From: Bacteroidota bacterium
GTDB taxonomy: Bacteria; Bacteroidota; Bacteroidia; Sphingobacteriales; Sphingobacteriaceae
Assembly: GCA_018266915.1 (NCBI GenBank)
Contig: JAFDZM010000065.1
Span: forward strand, 84,505-148,504
DNA: 64,000 bases
Direction: 5' to 3'
The notes under the pieces were generated by a model, which searched no databases, was not told the DNA's origin, and saw only the letters and a list, made by a program, of their open reading frames with translations. Shown here one piece after another: positions 46,693 to 56,022 of the stretch (positions are counted from its first letter, which is position 1; every line of letters begins with the position of its first letter). The position numbers were made by a program, and so were the translations under genes.

Positions 46693-47070
46693 GATACGCT
46701 TTTCTCCCAATCCAATCAAAGTGTAAATTTTGCCTTAAACGAAACTGCTTCCCGCTGCTTACGTAAAAAAATAGCTATATTTGCTTTACCTCTGCCTCGT
46801 CGATCATAAGCTACGGTTTATAATCATCATCAAAATTTTATTTAAAAATTAATATTACTTATTGGAATGGATAGGTACGGTACGGCGCGTGTCAGAATAA
46901 TTGGGATTAAATGAACTATGTGAGGCTACAGATGTTTTGTGTTTTTAGAAGCAAAGTTCCCGCCATTCTGGTAATAATACCTGATAGGAATAAAATAAAT
47001 GCAATGACCCCTCATTGCTGCACAGTTATATAAAATTTCCAATTAATAAATTGGCTGAATAATTACTGCA
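46693..47070 (+). other. 378-base leader region before the acyltransferase gene
   Basis: It contains an exact -7 consensus TATATTTG at 46776-46783, nearly 290 bases before the next gene. Two tiny overlapping reading frames follow (46867-46914, 15 codons; 46911-47033, 40 codons ending PHCCTVI, ATGA overlap). A perfect hairpin GCAATGA-CCCC-TCATTGC lies at 47001-47018. Either a long regulated leader or a small peptide gene is possible; neither is proven. Confidence 0.4.
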
Positions 47071-47880
47071 ATGGACCAAGGTTTGAATAGGGAGCGACCT
47101 GTAGTAAGGTTAAGAGCGTTCCGGGCAGTTGACGACCCTGTTGCCTGTGAGCTTTTTATTGAAGGACATACGCATGTATTAACCAGCATTGGCGTAACCA
47201 AAGTTACCTCATCCAGGCATGAATGGACCAGTAACCCGGCAGCTTTTGTCATCATTGTTGAATCTCTTGATGGCAAGAAAGTATATGGGGGGGCTCGCGT
47301 GCATGTGGCGGGCGGCACAGAGGCTTTACCTATCGAACAAGCTACCTTTGGACTGGATCCATCCGTAATTAACCTGGTATGGAAATATGCGCAATACGGT
47401 ACCGGTGAAATATGCGGTTTATGGAACTCACGCGAAATAGCAGGTTATGGTATTGGCAGCATCTTTTTAACACGTGCCGCAGTAGCCATCTCCACTCAAA
47501 TAGGTCTAACCTCGCTTTTTGCACTTTGCGCCCAATATACTGTTGCTATGGCCGAAAGCGTAGGCTATCACCGCGAGACCAGTATAGGTAATAGCGGCAC
47601 ATTTTACTACCCCAAAATGGACCTGGTGGCAACATCAATGGTTCACGAAAATATAGATACCCTCAACACAGCAAATGAGGATGATCGTAGCGCCATACTT
47701 AAACTAAGGGAAAGCCTTAACCTGGTACGAACAGAAGTGCTGCGTAAAAAATCGATCGAGATACATTATGAACTGAAAATTCCTAATCTTGAAAATTGGG
47801 ATCTTAAGGCTACCATCGCGAATGCCAAAAAGACTTTTCAGGAGACAGACTGGACAGAAGCCCGGCTCAATTTATTGTAA
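47071..47880 (+). CDS. GNAT-fold acyltransferase resembling N-acyl amino acid / autoinducer synthases
   Basis: The protein has 269 residues, no signal peptide and no membrane segment. The pattern fits the FeeM/LuxI-like branch of the GNAT fold: an early Arg-rich strand (RLRAFRAVDDPVACELFIEGH), KKVYGGARVHVAGG with LPIE, then GTGEICGLWNSREIAGYGIG. A long helix (FLTRAAVAISTQIGLTSLFALCA) follows, and then AMAESVGYHRETSIGNSGTFYYP. The C-terminal 80 residues are helical and not recognised. The family moves an acyl chain from a carrier protein or CoA to an amine; substrates here are unknown. It is followed 63 bases later by the E1-like/nitroreductase fusion, suggesting a joint pathway. The assignment is from pattern only. 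Confidence 0.6.
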   Translation: MDQGLNRERPVVRLRAFRAVDDPVACELFIEGHTHVLTSIGVTKVTSSRHEWTSNPAAFVIIVESLDGKKVYGGARVHVAGGTEALPIEQATFGLDPSVINLVWKYAQYGTGEICGLWNSREIAGYGIGSIFLTRAAVAISTQIGLTSLFALCAQYTVAMAESVGYHRETSIGNSGTFYYPKMDLVATSMVHENIDTLNTANEDDRSAILKLRESLNLVRTEVLRKKSIEIHYELKIPNLENWDLKATIANAKKTFQETDWTEARLNLL

Positions 47881-47924
47881 GAGAACATTGGTGTTGGCAC
47901 TGATTTTTTTCCTAACAATTAAAT

Positions 47925-47932
47925 TATATTTG
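47925..47932 (+). promoter_or_regulatory. Promoter -7 box before the E1-like/nitroreductase gene
   Basis: TATATTTG followed by CTTATA lies 11 bases before the start codon. The same TATATTTGCTT string occurs at 46776 ahead of the acyltransferase gene, so the two units may be regulated alike. The very short leader is a reason for caution. Confidence 0.4.
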
Positions 47933-47943
47933 CTTATAATTTT

Positions 47944-50247
47944 ATGAATCCTATAGAAGAACATATTGCACACCCTGAGCGATCAGGCAGTATTTACGCA
48001 CCCATCATTCTGAGGCTCAGCAATGCTGAGGATAAGAAAACATACGACAAACTCTTGTCAGACAAGATCGCGTTATTTATCTCAGACGAAATAGAGGGCC
48101 AGTTAAAAGAGCTTGTAAAAAGCCAAAGGCCCTGGGTGATGATAAAGCCGGAAGAATATGCCGGATTGGTCAGCGGGCACCTTAATGGTACCGACATACA
48201 TGATTATGGCGTTTGGGTTTACTACCCGTGGAGCCGCCGGCTGGTGCATTTATTGGATGAAGATGAATTTATCGAGGTTCGTACCAATCGTAATCAATAT
48301 AAAATAACACGGCAGGAAAGGGATACGTTGGCAACAAAAAAGATCGGCATTATTGGTCTTTCTGTTGGGCAGTCTATAGCCTTAACCCTATCTATGGAGC
48401 GGGGGTATGGCGAATTGCGCTTAGCTGATTTTGACTTACTGGAGCTCAGCAATCTTAACCGTATCCGTACGGGGGTGCATAATCTGGGTGTGCCTAAAGT
48501 AGTTATTGCCGCACGCGAAATAGCGGAGATCGATCCATTCCTCAAGGTAACCTGCTTTTTTGACGGCTTGACCGACGCCAATATGGAAGATTTCTTTACC
48601 GGCGGCGGGAAACTCGATGTATTGGTAGACGAATGTGATGGCCTGGATATAAAAATTCTGGCCCGTTATAAAGCCCGTGAACTGCGTATACCTGTTGTGA
48701 TGGATACCAGTGACCGTGGGATGCTGGATATAGAACGTTTTGATCTGGAGCCTGACCGTCCGTTATTGCATGGCACCGTTACCGGTATCAATCCGAAAAA
48801 TATTAAGGAATTATCCAATGAGGATAAAGTGCCCGTTATCCTGCAGATGCTGGGGGTAGATAATATCTCCTCTCGCGCCAAGGCATCAATGGTTGAGGTG
48901 CAGCAAAGCATTAATACCTGGCCGCAGTTAGCAAGTTCCGTAGCATTGGGTGGTGCCGCAGGTGCAGATGCATGCCGGCGTATATTGCTTGATCAGTTCC
49001 GTGGATCGGGCAGGTATTATATCGATTTTGATGAGATCGTAAGTGAGCAAACAGAAGCAGCACCTAAACTTGAACGGAGCAATCCATTCCAGCCACTTTC
49101 AAAAGAGGAAATGCTGATTCTGGCAAAGCAGATAACTGTTGAAGCCAGGCCTTCAGATATTATACCGTCGGATCTGGTTATACAGGATTTGGTTAATGCG
49201 GCTTGTGCAGCTCCTTCAACAGGGAATGATCAACCCTGGAAATGGCTGTATCATCAGGGTACACTTTACTTGTTTCATGATGAATATCGCTCTTTTTCAT
49301 TTGGCGATTTCCGGAAAATAGCTTCTTATATCTCATTCGGTGCAGCGTATGAAAATCTAAATATCCATGCCCTGAAACAAGGTTTGGAATCTTACTGCAA
49401 ATTTGTTGGCGGGCCTGATCAGAAAATGGTTGCAGCCATACGTTTCAAAGCGATAGAAAATAAACAATTGGCGCAACAGCTTGAGCCACTGGATAAAGCA
49501 ATATATAAACGTATGACCAATCGCAACCAGGCGCCAAAGACAAATATCTCGTCAGATACCTATTACCATTTGGTTAACCTTGCTGAATCAATACCGGGTG
49601 CAGAAGTCCAAGTATTTACAGATGAAGCATCCCTTAATCAGTTTGCGGAGATAATTGGTTTTTGCGATCGCGTAAGATTGTTGAGCAAAGAAGGACATTA
49701 CGACTTTGTTCATCACGAAATGCGGTGGACCAGTGAAGAGGCTGAAAAAAGACGTGACGGTATCGATATCAAAACACTTGGCCTCAGCAATTCTCAAATG
49801 GCGGCATTGGGCGTTATCAAAAGTGAACAAGTGATTAGCACTATTAACGACCTGGGCGGTGGCAAAGCATTAGATATGCTAGCCAAACGTACTGTATCGG
49901 CAGCATCGGCGCTATGCCTGCTTACTTTACCTAAATATGAATTGAAGACCTTTTTTGAAGGTGGCCGTGCGATGGAGCGTTTTTGGCTGGCTGCTACTGA
50001 TCTTGGACTGGCTGTTCATCCACTGATCTCGCCGCTATACCTATTCCCAAGAATTGTTTATGGAAATGGTGAAGGTATTGATCCAAAATTTGTACCTGTT
50101 TTGCGAGATTTACGTAAAAGGTTTTGTGAGCTGACAAGCATGGGCGATGATCGTGCCGAGGTGTTCCTGGCTAAAATTGCTATAGCCCCTGAGCCAGAAT
50201 TAAAGAGTTTCAGATTGCCGTTAGAGAAAACGCTTATAATAGAATAA
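47944..50247 (+). CDS. ThiF/E1-like adenylating domain fused to a nitroreductase domain (Rv1355c family)
   Basis: The protein has 767 residues and is cytoplasmic. Residues about 130-380 are an E1/ThiF/MoeB Rossmann domain. They have a nucleotide loop KIGIIGLSVGQSIA (from about 133), the ADFDLLELSNLNR motif (about 160-172), DVLVDECDG and the later SVALGGAAGADACRR; no CxxC zinc pair or obvious catalytic cysteine is seen. From about 400 a nitroreductase-family FMN domain follows, with AACAAPSTGNDQPWKW (about 419-434), FGAAYENLNIHALKQG and RAMERFWLAATDLGLAVHP. The same fusion is known from Mycobacterium tuberculosis Rv1355c, function unknown. E1-like plus nitroreductase proteins also occur as partners in azole-forming peptide synthetases. 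Here it heads a run with two kinases and a receiver. Confidence 0.85.
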   Translation: MNPIEEHIAHPERSGSIYAPIILRLSNAEDKKTYDKLLSDKIALFISDEIEGQLKELVKSQRPWVMIKPEEYAGLVSGHLNGTDIHDYGVWVYYPWSRRLVHLLDEDEFIEVRTNRNQYKITRQERDTLATKKIGIIGLSVGQSIALTLSMERGYGELRLADFDLLELSNLNRIRTGVHNLGVPKVVIAAREIAEIDPFLKVTCFFDGLTDANMEDFFTGGGKLDVLVDECDGLDIKILARYKARELRIPVVMDTSDRGMLDIERFDLEPDRPLLHGTVTGINPKNIKELSNEDKVPVILQMLGVDNISSRAKASMVEVQQSINTWPQLASSVALGGAAGADACRRILLDQFRGSGRYYIDFDEIVSEQTEAAPKLERSNPFQPLSKEEMLILAKQITVEARPSDIIPSDLVIQDLVNAACAAPSTGNDQPWKWLYHQGTLYLFHDEYRSFSFGDFRKIASYISFGAAYENLNIHALKQGLESYCKFVGGPDQKMVAAIRFKAIENKQLAQQLEPLDKAIYKRMTNRNQAPKTNISSDTYYHLVNLAESIPGAEVQVFTDEASLNQFAEIIGFCDRVRLLSKEGHYDFVHHEMRWTSEEAEKRRDGIDIKTLGLSNSQMAALGVIKSEQVISTINDLGGGKALDMLAKRTVSAASALCLLTLPKYELKTFFEGGRAMERFWLAATDLGLAVHPLISPLYLFPRIVYGNGEGIDPKFVPVLRDLRKRFCELTSMGDDRAEVFLAKIAIAPEPELKSFRLPLEKTLIIE

Positions 50248-50292
50248 AACAAATACCTATACCTGTCAGTCTGCTGGCAGAATCTGATTTGC

Positions 50293-52419
50293 ATGAAAAG
50301 GATCTTATTTTTATTACTGCTTTTACAAATATCATTTGCCGCAAAGCTGGCGGCGCAAGCCCCGGTAATATTCAATGGTGAGAATACCATTATAGGCAAA
50401 TATGTATCAATATTAAAAGACAGCACTAACAATTTTGATCTGCAAACCGTCAGCAAATCAACCGCTTTTGTGCCATCAACAATCGAAACACCCAACATGC
50501 AGCTAAGTAAGTCTGCATTTTGGTTAAAGTTTTCCATTCACAATGCATCGTCATCCGATCGCCTGATGCTGCAGCTTGATTATCCCACACTCTCAGCCTG
50601 TGATTTTTATTATCCTGAGAACGGGCGTTACGAGGTACAAAAACTTTCCGATACCTTACCGTTCAGTCAAAGAAAATATCAGCATCAAAATTTTTTGTTC
50701 GATATCAAGCTACCCCGGGATAGTACCGCAACCTATTATTTGCGTGTAAAAAGTTCTGAGCAAATGGTGCTTCCCCTGATAATAGGTGACCCGGCGCATG
50801 TAGCCCAATCCATATCGGTAAAAAATATTTTATGGGGAATTTTTATTGGGATTATCGTCGTAATGGTAGCCTATAATTTCTTCATTTACCTGTTCACCAG
50901 GGATCGCAGCTACATTTACTATGTACTTTATGTATCGTTTATTGGACTTACCCAAACCACACTAAGTGGTTACACTTATCATTTCTTATTCCCTGAAACG
51001 CCTTTACTTTTCCATAAGAGTATCATCATTTTTCCGGCGCTGGCTGGTATAATGGCAATGTTATTTGTAAGGGTGTTTCTGGACACTAAACACCGGACGC
51101 CCATATTACATAAGATATTCCAGGTAGCTATTATTTTATACAGCTGTGCAATTGTTCTTCGGCTGGCTGGTGTTGACCAGGTAAGCTATCGGATGATCGA
51201 CATTTCGGCAATCTGTACTACATTTCTTATTTACGCGGTTGCAGTAAAAATATCCCTTCAGGGTTATAAGCCTGCCCGGTATTTCCTGATAGCCTGGACT
51301 ATCTTCTTTGCGGGCATTTTGATGTTCACTTTGCGTAATCTTGGCGTGTTACCTTATAACGATTTTACCAACTACACGATGGAATCGGGCATAGCTGTCG
51401 AGGTTACCCTGCTTTCCATCGCCCTTGCTGATCGTATCAACGTATTGAAAAGAGAAAAAGAGATTTCACAGGCAGAAGCATTGAAGGCAGCACAGGAAAA
51501 TGAAAGGATCATACGCGAACAAAATACTTTACTTGAAGTAAGGGTTAAAGAACGTACCTCAGAACTGAATACCGCGTTAGAAGACCTGAAACAGGCTCAA
51601 TCCCAATTGATCGAGCAGGAAAAAATGGCTTCACTCGGTCAGCTTACGGCAGGTATTGCGCACGAAATCAATAATCCTATCAATTTCGTCACCTCAAATG
51701 TTTCCCCGTTACGGCGAGATATTGATATGATATTTAGCGCGATTGATTTTATAGAAGAGGTCGCATTATCGGATGCCAGCGCAGAAGATAAAAGGTCACA
51801 GCTGGAAGAATACAAAGAAGGGCAGGAACTGGACTATTTACAAACAGAGATCAAACATTTGCTGAATGGCATTTACAATGGGGCTTCGCGTACTGCCGAA
51901 ATTGTAAAGGGCCTCAGGATATTTTCGCGGCTGGATGAAGACGATCTTAAACGGGCTGACCTTAATGAAGGTATCGACTCATCTATGATCATTCTGAACA
52001 ACCAATTGGGTAGCATACATGTTATAAAAGAATATGGCGAGCTGCCACTGGTGGAATGTTATCCGGGAAAACTTAACCAGGTTTTTCTTAATATTTTATC
52101 CAATGGTATTTATGCCGTTCATAAACAATTTGGGGAGAACAACGGCGGCGAGATCAAGATAACCACAACTGCAGAAAATGATCATGTTCAGATCAGGTTT
52201 AAGGATAATGGTGTGGGCATAGATGAGGAAACACAGAGAAAAATATTCGACCCATTCTTTACCACCAAGGATGTGGGCGAAGGGACCGGTTTAGGTATGT
52301 CCATTGCCTACAATACTATCAAAAAACATAACGGTTCCATCAAAATAAACTCATCGCCTGGTAATGGTGCAGAATTTATAATTACACTGCCAGTACAACA
52401 TACAGTCAAGATAAATTAA
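50293..52419 (+). CDS. 7TMR-DISM sensor histidine kinase
   Basis: The protein has 708 residues. Order: signal peptide (to about 22), a periplasmic 7TMR-DISMED2-type beta domain (about 30-165; [36 protein letters not shown]), seven membrane helices (about 175-385) and a coiled coil (about 390-440). HisKA has the phospho-acceptor in GIAHEINNP (His457), and the HATPase domain has [24 protein letters not shown] and [16 protein letters not shown]2 domains are thought to bind small extracellular ligands, possibly carbohydrates. It lies 45 bases after the E1-like fusion gene and 13 before the receiver-kinase gene. The natural guess is that it senses the product of the upstream enzymes; that is inference. 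Confidence 0.95.
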   Translation: MKRILFLLLLLQISFAAKLAAQAPVIFNGENTIIGKYVSILKDSTNNFDLQTVSKSTAFVPSTIETPNMQLSKSAFWLKFSIHNASSSDRLMLQLDYPTLSACDFYYPENGRYEVQKLSDTLPFSQRKYQHQNFLFDIKLPRDSTATYYLRVKSSEQMVLPLIIGDPAHVAQSISVKNILWGIFIGIIVVMVAYNFFIYLFTRDRSYIYYVLYVSFIGLTQTTLSGYTYHFLFPETPLLFHKSIIIFPALAGIMAMLFVRVFLDTKHRTPILHKIFQVAIILYSCAIVLRLAGVDQVSYRMIDISAICTTFLIYAVAVKISLQGYKPARYFLIAWTIFFAGILMFTLRNLGVLPYNDFTNYTMESGIAVEVTLLSIALADRINVLKREKEISQAEALKAAQENERIIREQNTLLEVRVKERTSELNTALEDLKQAQSQLIEQEKMASLGQLTAGIAHEINNPINFVTSNVSPLRRDIDMIFSAIDFIEEVALSDASAEDKRSQLEEYKEGQELDYLQTEIKHLLNGIYNGASRTAEIVKGLRIFSRLDEDDLKRADLNEGIDSSMIILNNQLGSIHVIKEYGELPLVECYPGKLNQVFLNILSNGIYAVHKQFGENNGGEIKITTTAENDHVQIRFKDNGVGIDEETQRKIFDPFFTTKDVGEGTGLGMSIAYNTIKKHNGSIKINSSPGNGAEFIITLPVQHTVKIN

Positions 52420-52432
52420 AAGCCGAAACTTC

Positions 52433-53518
52433 ATGTCAGAGAAAATCAAAATACTGTATATAGACGACGAACCGGATAACTTAACCGGGTTCAAGGCTAA
52501 CTTCCGAACGGAATATCGCGTCTTTATAGCCGAAAATACAGTACAGGCCCTTGAACACCTGAGAAAGAATGCTGACATAAGGGTAATATTTTGCGACCAG
52601 CGCATGCCTGGAAAAACTGGAGTTGAGTTTTTTGAAGAGATCCGAACCATTTTTCCGCACCCTATAAGAATATTGATCACTGCTTATACTGATATTGAAG
52701 CTACCATATCTGCTATTAATCGTGGCAATATCTTCAGGTATATCCGCAAACCGTGGATACAGCAGGACATTATTTCTGCAATTGAAGAAGGCAATAAGTT
52801 TTACATCGCCAATTCTATGCTGGCGATCAAAAACGAAGAATTGCAGCAGGCCTATACGGAACTGGATAAATTTGCTTACAGCGTAAGTCACGATCTGAGG
52901 GGGCCACTTACAGGTATTTTAGGTGCTATTGATGTTGCGAAAGAAATGTCTGATATCAAAGAACTCAAAGAATTGCTGGTGCTGATGGAAAAATCGGTGT
53001 TTAAATTGGAGGATTATATCTCCAGCATGCACGATTATTATAGCTCAAGGCGTGGTGAGCTTAAAATCGTAGATATCGATTTTAACCAGGTGGCTGATGA
53101 GCTAAAGGACGTATACCGGATATATACCACCACAAACAAGATATGTTTTGAGGCAACGGTCCATCAGCCTGAGTCTTTCAGGAGTGATGAGATGGTGATC
53201 AAAATGGTGCTGAATAACCTGATCACCAATGCCATAAAATACCAAAAGAAGAACTTCGAAAATAAAAAAATCGAGCTGAACATTTCTGTTTACGATGGAT
53301 TGGCAACTATACTTATCAGCGATACAGGCATTGGTATACCCGAAAGCCATTTTGATGAGATCTTTAATCTTTTCTCAAGGGCCACATCTCACCGGGCAGG
53401 GTCAGGCATAGGTCTTTATAATGTAAAAGGCGGTTTGCTTAAGCTGGGTGGCAGTATAGATGTGAATTCTGTTTTGGGCGAAGGCACCGTTTTTAAATTA
53501 ATTATACCAAGCAAATAA
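52433..53518 (+). CDS. Receiver-histidine kinase hybrid (REC-HisKA-HATPase)
   Basis: A soluble 361-residue protein. The N-terminal receiver (1-120) has YIDDEPDN, the phospho-acceptor Asp55 in FCDQRMPG and Lys107 in YIRKPW. It is followed by a short coil and HisKA with His153 (YSVSHDLRGPL), then HATPase (MVLNNLITNAIKY, DTGIGIPESHFDEIF, GSGIGLYNVKGGL). It could receive a phosphate from the 7TM kinase upstream and pass a signal to the receiver encoded 1 base after its stop. Its receiver is closely similar to that at 53940. Confidence 0.95.
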   Translation: MSEKIKILYIDDEPDNLTGFKANFRTEYRVFIAENTVQALEHLRKNADIRVIFCDQRMPGKTGVEFFEEIRTIFPHPIRILITAYTDIEATISAINRGNIFRYIRKPWIQQDIISAIEEGNKFYIANSMLAIKNEELQQAYTELDKFAYSVSHDLRGPLTGILGAIDVAKEMSDIKELKELLVLMEKSVFKLEDYISSMHDYYSSRRGELKIVDIDFNQVADELKDVYRIYTTTNKICFEATVHQPESFRSDEMVIKMVLNNLITNAIKYQKKNFENKKIELNISVYDGLATILISDTGIGIPESHFDEIFNLFSRATSHRAGSGIGLYNVKGGLLKLGGSIDVNSVLGEGTVFKLIIPSK

Positions 53519-53519
53519 C

Positions 53520-53933
53520 ATGGGGTTGTCGTTTATTCTTATCGAAAATTTAGAGATTGATCTATATATAGCACATAAACTGATCAAAATGACAATGGGT
53601 GATGATGCGCTGATCGAAACCTTTACAAGCGCTGAAGACGCCCTGGACCATATTGCAGCCACAAAAATAAAAAAGGCCGACCGCACCATTATATTGCTCG
53701 ATCTGATGATGCCCCGCTTAAATGGCGCCGATTTTATCAGCTTGTTTGAAGCATTGCCTGAACAAATAACCGATCACTACCAGATCGTCATCGTTACCTC
53801 ATCAATGAACAAAGCTGAACTGGATAGGCTTGGCAAGAAAAAAAATGTGGAAAATGTGATAGCGAAGCCCCTTACGCAAGAAAAGTTCAAGGCTGTTTTA
53901 GAACAAATTCAAATAGATATTAACGGGAAATAG
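53520..53933 (+). CDS. Stand-alone receiver (response regulator)
   Basis: The protein has 137 residues and a single CheY-like domain, with phospho-acceptor Asp61 in LLDLMMPRLNG and conserved Lys116 in VIAKPL. The N-terminal acidic pocket is atypical: LIENLEID in place of the usual D-D/E pair. The start follows the kinase stop after one base, so translation is coupled. There is no output domain, and it probably passes phosphate between kinases or controls a partner protein. Confidence 0.9.
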   Translation: MGLSFILIENLEIDLYIAHKLIKMTMGDDALIETFTSAEDALDHIAATKIKKADRTIILLDLMMPRLNGADFISLFEALPEQITDHYQIVIVTSSMNKAELDRLGKKKNVENVIAKPLTQEKFKAVLEQIQIDINGK

Positions 53934-53939
53934 ATCTGA

Positions 53940-54383
53940 TCAGGAAAGCAATTTTTGACGTAGTAAAAATTCAAGCTGCTCGTTAGAATCTTTCAATGCC
54001 TGCTTATCCTGCCACGCTTTATAGGCCCTTTGTATAGTCATTGTCAATTCCTCTTCGTTCCAGGGCTTGGTCAAATAGTGGAATATCTTGCCTTTATTTA
54101 CGGCATCAATAACCGCATTCATATCAGCAAAACCGGTTAGTAATACACGGATAGGGTCGGGATATTTTTCCTGTATTTTTTCAAAAAGTTCCACCCCGGT
54201 CATTTGCGGCATACGCTGATCGGAGATGATCACATGAAACCCTCGTTTTTCGAGCAGGTCTAAGGCCTCTTGTCCGCTCGAAGCAGTGAATACTTTAAAC
54301 GTAAGACGGAACGTAGCCTGGAAAGAAAACAGATTATCCGGCTCATCGTCTACATAAAGTACTACTATTTTATCTGCCGCCAT
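53940..54383 (-). CDS. Stand-alone receiver (response regulator) convergent to the kinase operon
   Basis: The protein has 147 residues with YVDDEPDN, phospho-acceptor Asp55 in ISDQRMPQMTG, and Lys106 in YLTKPW, ending in a short helical tail (about 120-147). It resembles the receiver part of the hybrid kinase at 52433 through most of its length, which suggests duplication. The stop lies 6 bases from the end of the converging receiver gene. A good -7 box lies 24 bases upstream. Confidence 0.92.
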   Translation of the reverse strand: MAADKIVVLYVDDEPDNLFSFQATFRLTFKVFTASSGQEALDLLEKRGFHVIISDQRMPQMTGVELFEKIQEKYPDPIRVLLTGFADMNAVIDAVNKGKIFHYLTKPWNEEELTMTIQRAYKAWQDKQALKDSNEQLEFLLRQKLLS

Positions 54384-54406
54384 ATCAATAGTTTATTATT
54401 CAATAT

Positions 54407-54414
54407 CAAAGATA
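54407..54414 (-). promoter_or_regulatory. Promoter -7 box for the receiver gene at 53940
   Basis: TATCTTTG on the - strand is an exact match to TAnnTTTG, 23 bases upstream of the start. Confidence 0.5.
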
Positions 54415-54465
54415 ATTAATATGGCAGATATAATAAACTATGCGAAAGAATTGACATAAACATTA

Positions 54466-54594
54466 AAGAGGAAGCTCCTATGGAGTCAAAATATCCGGAT
54501 AAACCTATACTATAAACAGGATATTCCTAACGGAATTAAAGCCAATTGAATAAAGTCGGTTAAACTCCCCCGGAGTTACCTGATTTATATAACA
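54466..54594. repeat. Cluster of small palindromes with CTATAAACAGG unit (dispersed repeat)
   Basis: It contains AGCTCCTATGGAGT, then CTATAAACAGG directly followed by a palindrome (TTCCTAACGGAA; unit at 54510-54537), and ACTCCCCCGGAGTT followed by ACCTG. The same unit recurs twice at 63858-63924. It lies between two - strand genes and no coding frame is evident. Confidence 0.6.
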
Positions 54595-54602
54595 TGCAAA
54601 GT

Positions 54603-55001
54603 TTACATTCCCGGCTTTTTAGCAACACCTATCAGGTTAACATCCTCCAGCTCAAGAGACTTTACCATGTTCTGAACTGTTGCCTTATACTTTTTGAAAT
54701 GAGGAGTTTGTATATGTGATTGATACGCGGCAGTATCGGCATAGATTTCCAGGATAGTAATACGTGAAGGATTCACTTTATCTGCAACAGCATAGTAGGT
54801 TAATACTCCCGGCTCTACTTTTACAGCGGTTGTCATTTGCTCTTTAAGCGCCAAATTATAGGCATCAAGCTGAGCAGGGTCTACCTGTATCTTCGCTATC
54901 CTTATCATACGGTGATCCTGTTGGGCGTTGGCCTGCTCTGATGAAAGTAGTGTTACAGCCATTATGGTAAGAATTATGTATAAGGTACTTTTCATTGTCA
55001 T
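54603..55001 (-). CDS. Secreted antibiotic-biosynthesis-monooxygenase (ABM) domain protein
   Basis: The protein has 132 residues with a signal peptide ending near ANAQQ. The mature part is a single ferredoxin-like ABM domain: MIRIAKIQVDPAQLDAYNLAL, VEPGVLTYYAVADKVNPSRITILEIYAD, and YQSHIQTPHFKKYK with the conserved H-x-x-T-x-H-F. Such proteins act as quinol monooxygenases or unknown small-molecule oxidases. It follows the cupin gene by 24 bases and is probably co-transcribed with it. Confidence 0.85.
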   Translation of the reverse strand: MTMKSTLYIILTIMAVTLLSSEQANAQQDHRMIRIAKIQVDPAQLDAYNLALKEQMTTAVKVEPGVLTYYAVADKVNPSRITILEIYADTAAYQSHIQTPHFKKYKATVQNMVKSLELEDVNLIGVAKKPGM

Positions 55002-55025
55002 GGTTTAACCTGGTCTAATATATGA

Positions 55026-55421
55026 TTATCCATTATATTGTGCATCTGCCACATGTTCCATCCAGTCAACCGGAGAACCATATAATTTTTCTTGTATGGC
55101 GATATGGCTCATGGCGGTGGTGGCCGTAGCACCATGCCAGTGCTTTTCATTTGGCTCAAAATAAACCACATCTCCAGGCCTGATTTCCTCCCGCGGGCCA
55201 CCTTCACGTTGTACCCAGCCACAACCTGCAGTAACAATTAAAGTTTGCCCGAGCGGATGGGTGTGCCATGCCGTGCGGGCGCCCGGCTCAAACGTTACTA
55301 AAGCCATCGCTACCCGGGCAGGCTCAGGCGGACTATTAAGCGGATCGATCCGCACTGTTCCGGTAAAATATTCAGCAGGCCCTTTTCCCGAAGGTTGTGA
55401 GCCGATTCTTTTGATTTCCAT
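55026..55421 (-). CDS. Cupin domain protein
   Basis: The protein has 131 residues, no signal peptide and a single cupin barrel. It has the motif [22 protein letters not shown] (metal-binding H-x-H), a [17 protein letters not shown] second motif, and a conserved tail [16 protein letters not shown]. It belongs to the carboxymuconolactone-decarboxylase-associated type of cupins. It is first gene of a two-gene unit with the ABM protein, with an exact -7 box upstream. Confidence 0.9.
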   Translation of the reverse strand: MEIKRIGSQPSGKGPAEYFTGTVRIDPLNSPPEPARVAMALVTFEPGARTAWHTHPLGQTLIVTAGCGWVQREGGPREEIRPGDVVYFEPNEKHWHGATATTAMSHIAIQEKLYGSPVDWMEHVADAQYNG

Positions 55422-55452
55422 TTTTCTTTTAATGCTTTTGATTAAAACACTG

Positions 55453-55460
55453 CAAAGGTA
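55453..55460 (-). promoter_or_regulatory. Promoter -7 box for the cupin gene
   Basis: TACCTTTG on the - strand matches TAnnTTTG, 31 bases upstream of the cupin start. Confidence 0.5.
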
Positions 55461-56022
55461 GCCCGGTTTTGTTCAGAGCAGGTAATGATTATCAAACCAA
55501 TATTTAAGAATTTCAAATAAAAAATAGCAAAAAATGAATAATAATTCACTTCACATATTATCTAAGAGTTACAATTCTTTGTAGTTAAAGTAAAATAAAT
55601 GTAAGTTAATATTGATTTATCATTCAATACGGGCATCCTGCTCTTAGCCTAACTAATTGATTAGGCCGTTTTTTTGAGTGAGTTGGGGATATTATGGGGA
55701 AATTATTCTACCAATTCCCCAATTTAAGCAGAAAGAAAATATTATGTTTTAAGATTAAAACTTTTCTCTGAAAATTATTCGATTTAAGATAAAGGTAAAA
55801 TTTCGCAGTTTAGTAAATTATTCATAAGTTGCTGGTCTTTCGGCATTTATTACGGGTTGCTTAAAGAGGTGTAAACCAACTTAATTTACCTCAAAATGCT
55901 GCTAATGAACTAAAAATCAACAAATGGTACAATAATTGGCTATATCCATATCAGATTTATCTATTGAATTATTGAAACTCTAAAAAAACGCAAAAAATTA
56001 TTACTAATTAATTACTAAAACT
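55461..56022. other. AT-rich intergenic region with an orphan terminator
   Basis: No protein-coding frame was seen. At 55647-55675 on the + strand GCCTAA, an 8-base loop, TTAGGC, CG and a run of eight T form a good rho-independent terminator with no + strand gene before it. A small RNA ending here is possible. The rest is AT-rich leader of the lipoprotein gene at 56023. Confidence 0.5.

Noticed and set aside
46867..46914. 15-codon frame MDRYGTARVRIIGIK as a gene
   Set aside because: Too short, no visible ribosome-binding site, and no way to test conservation here; mentioned only as part of the leader.
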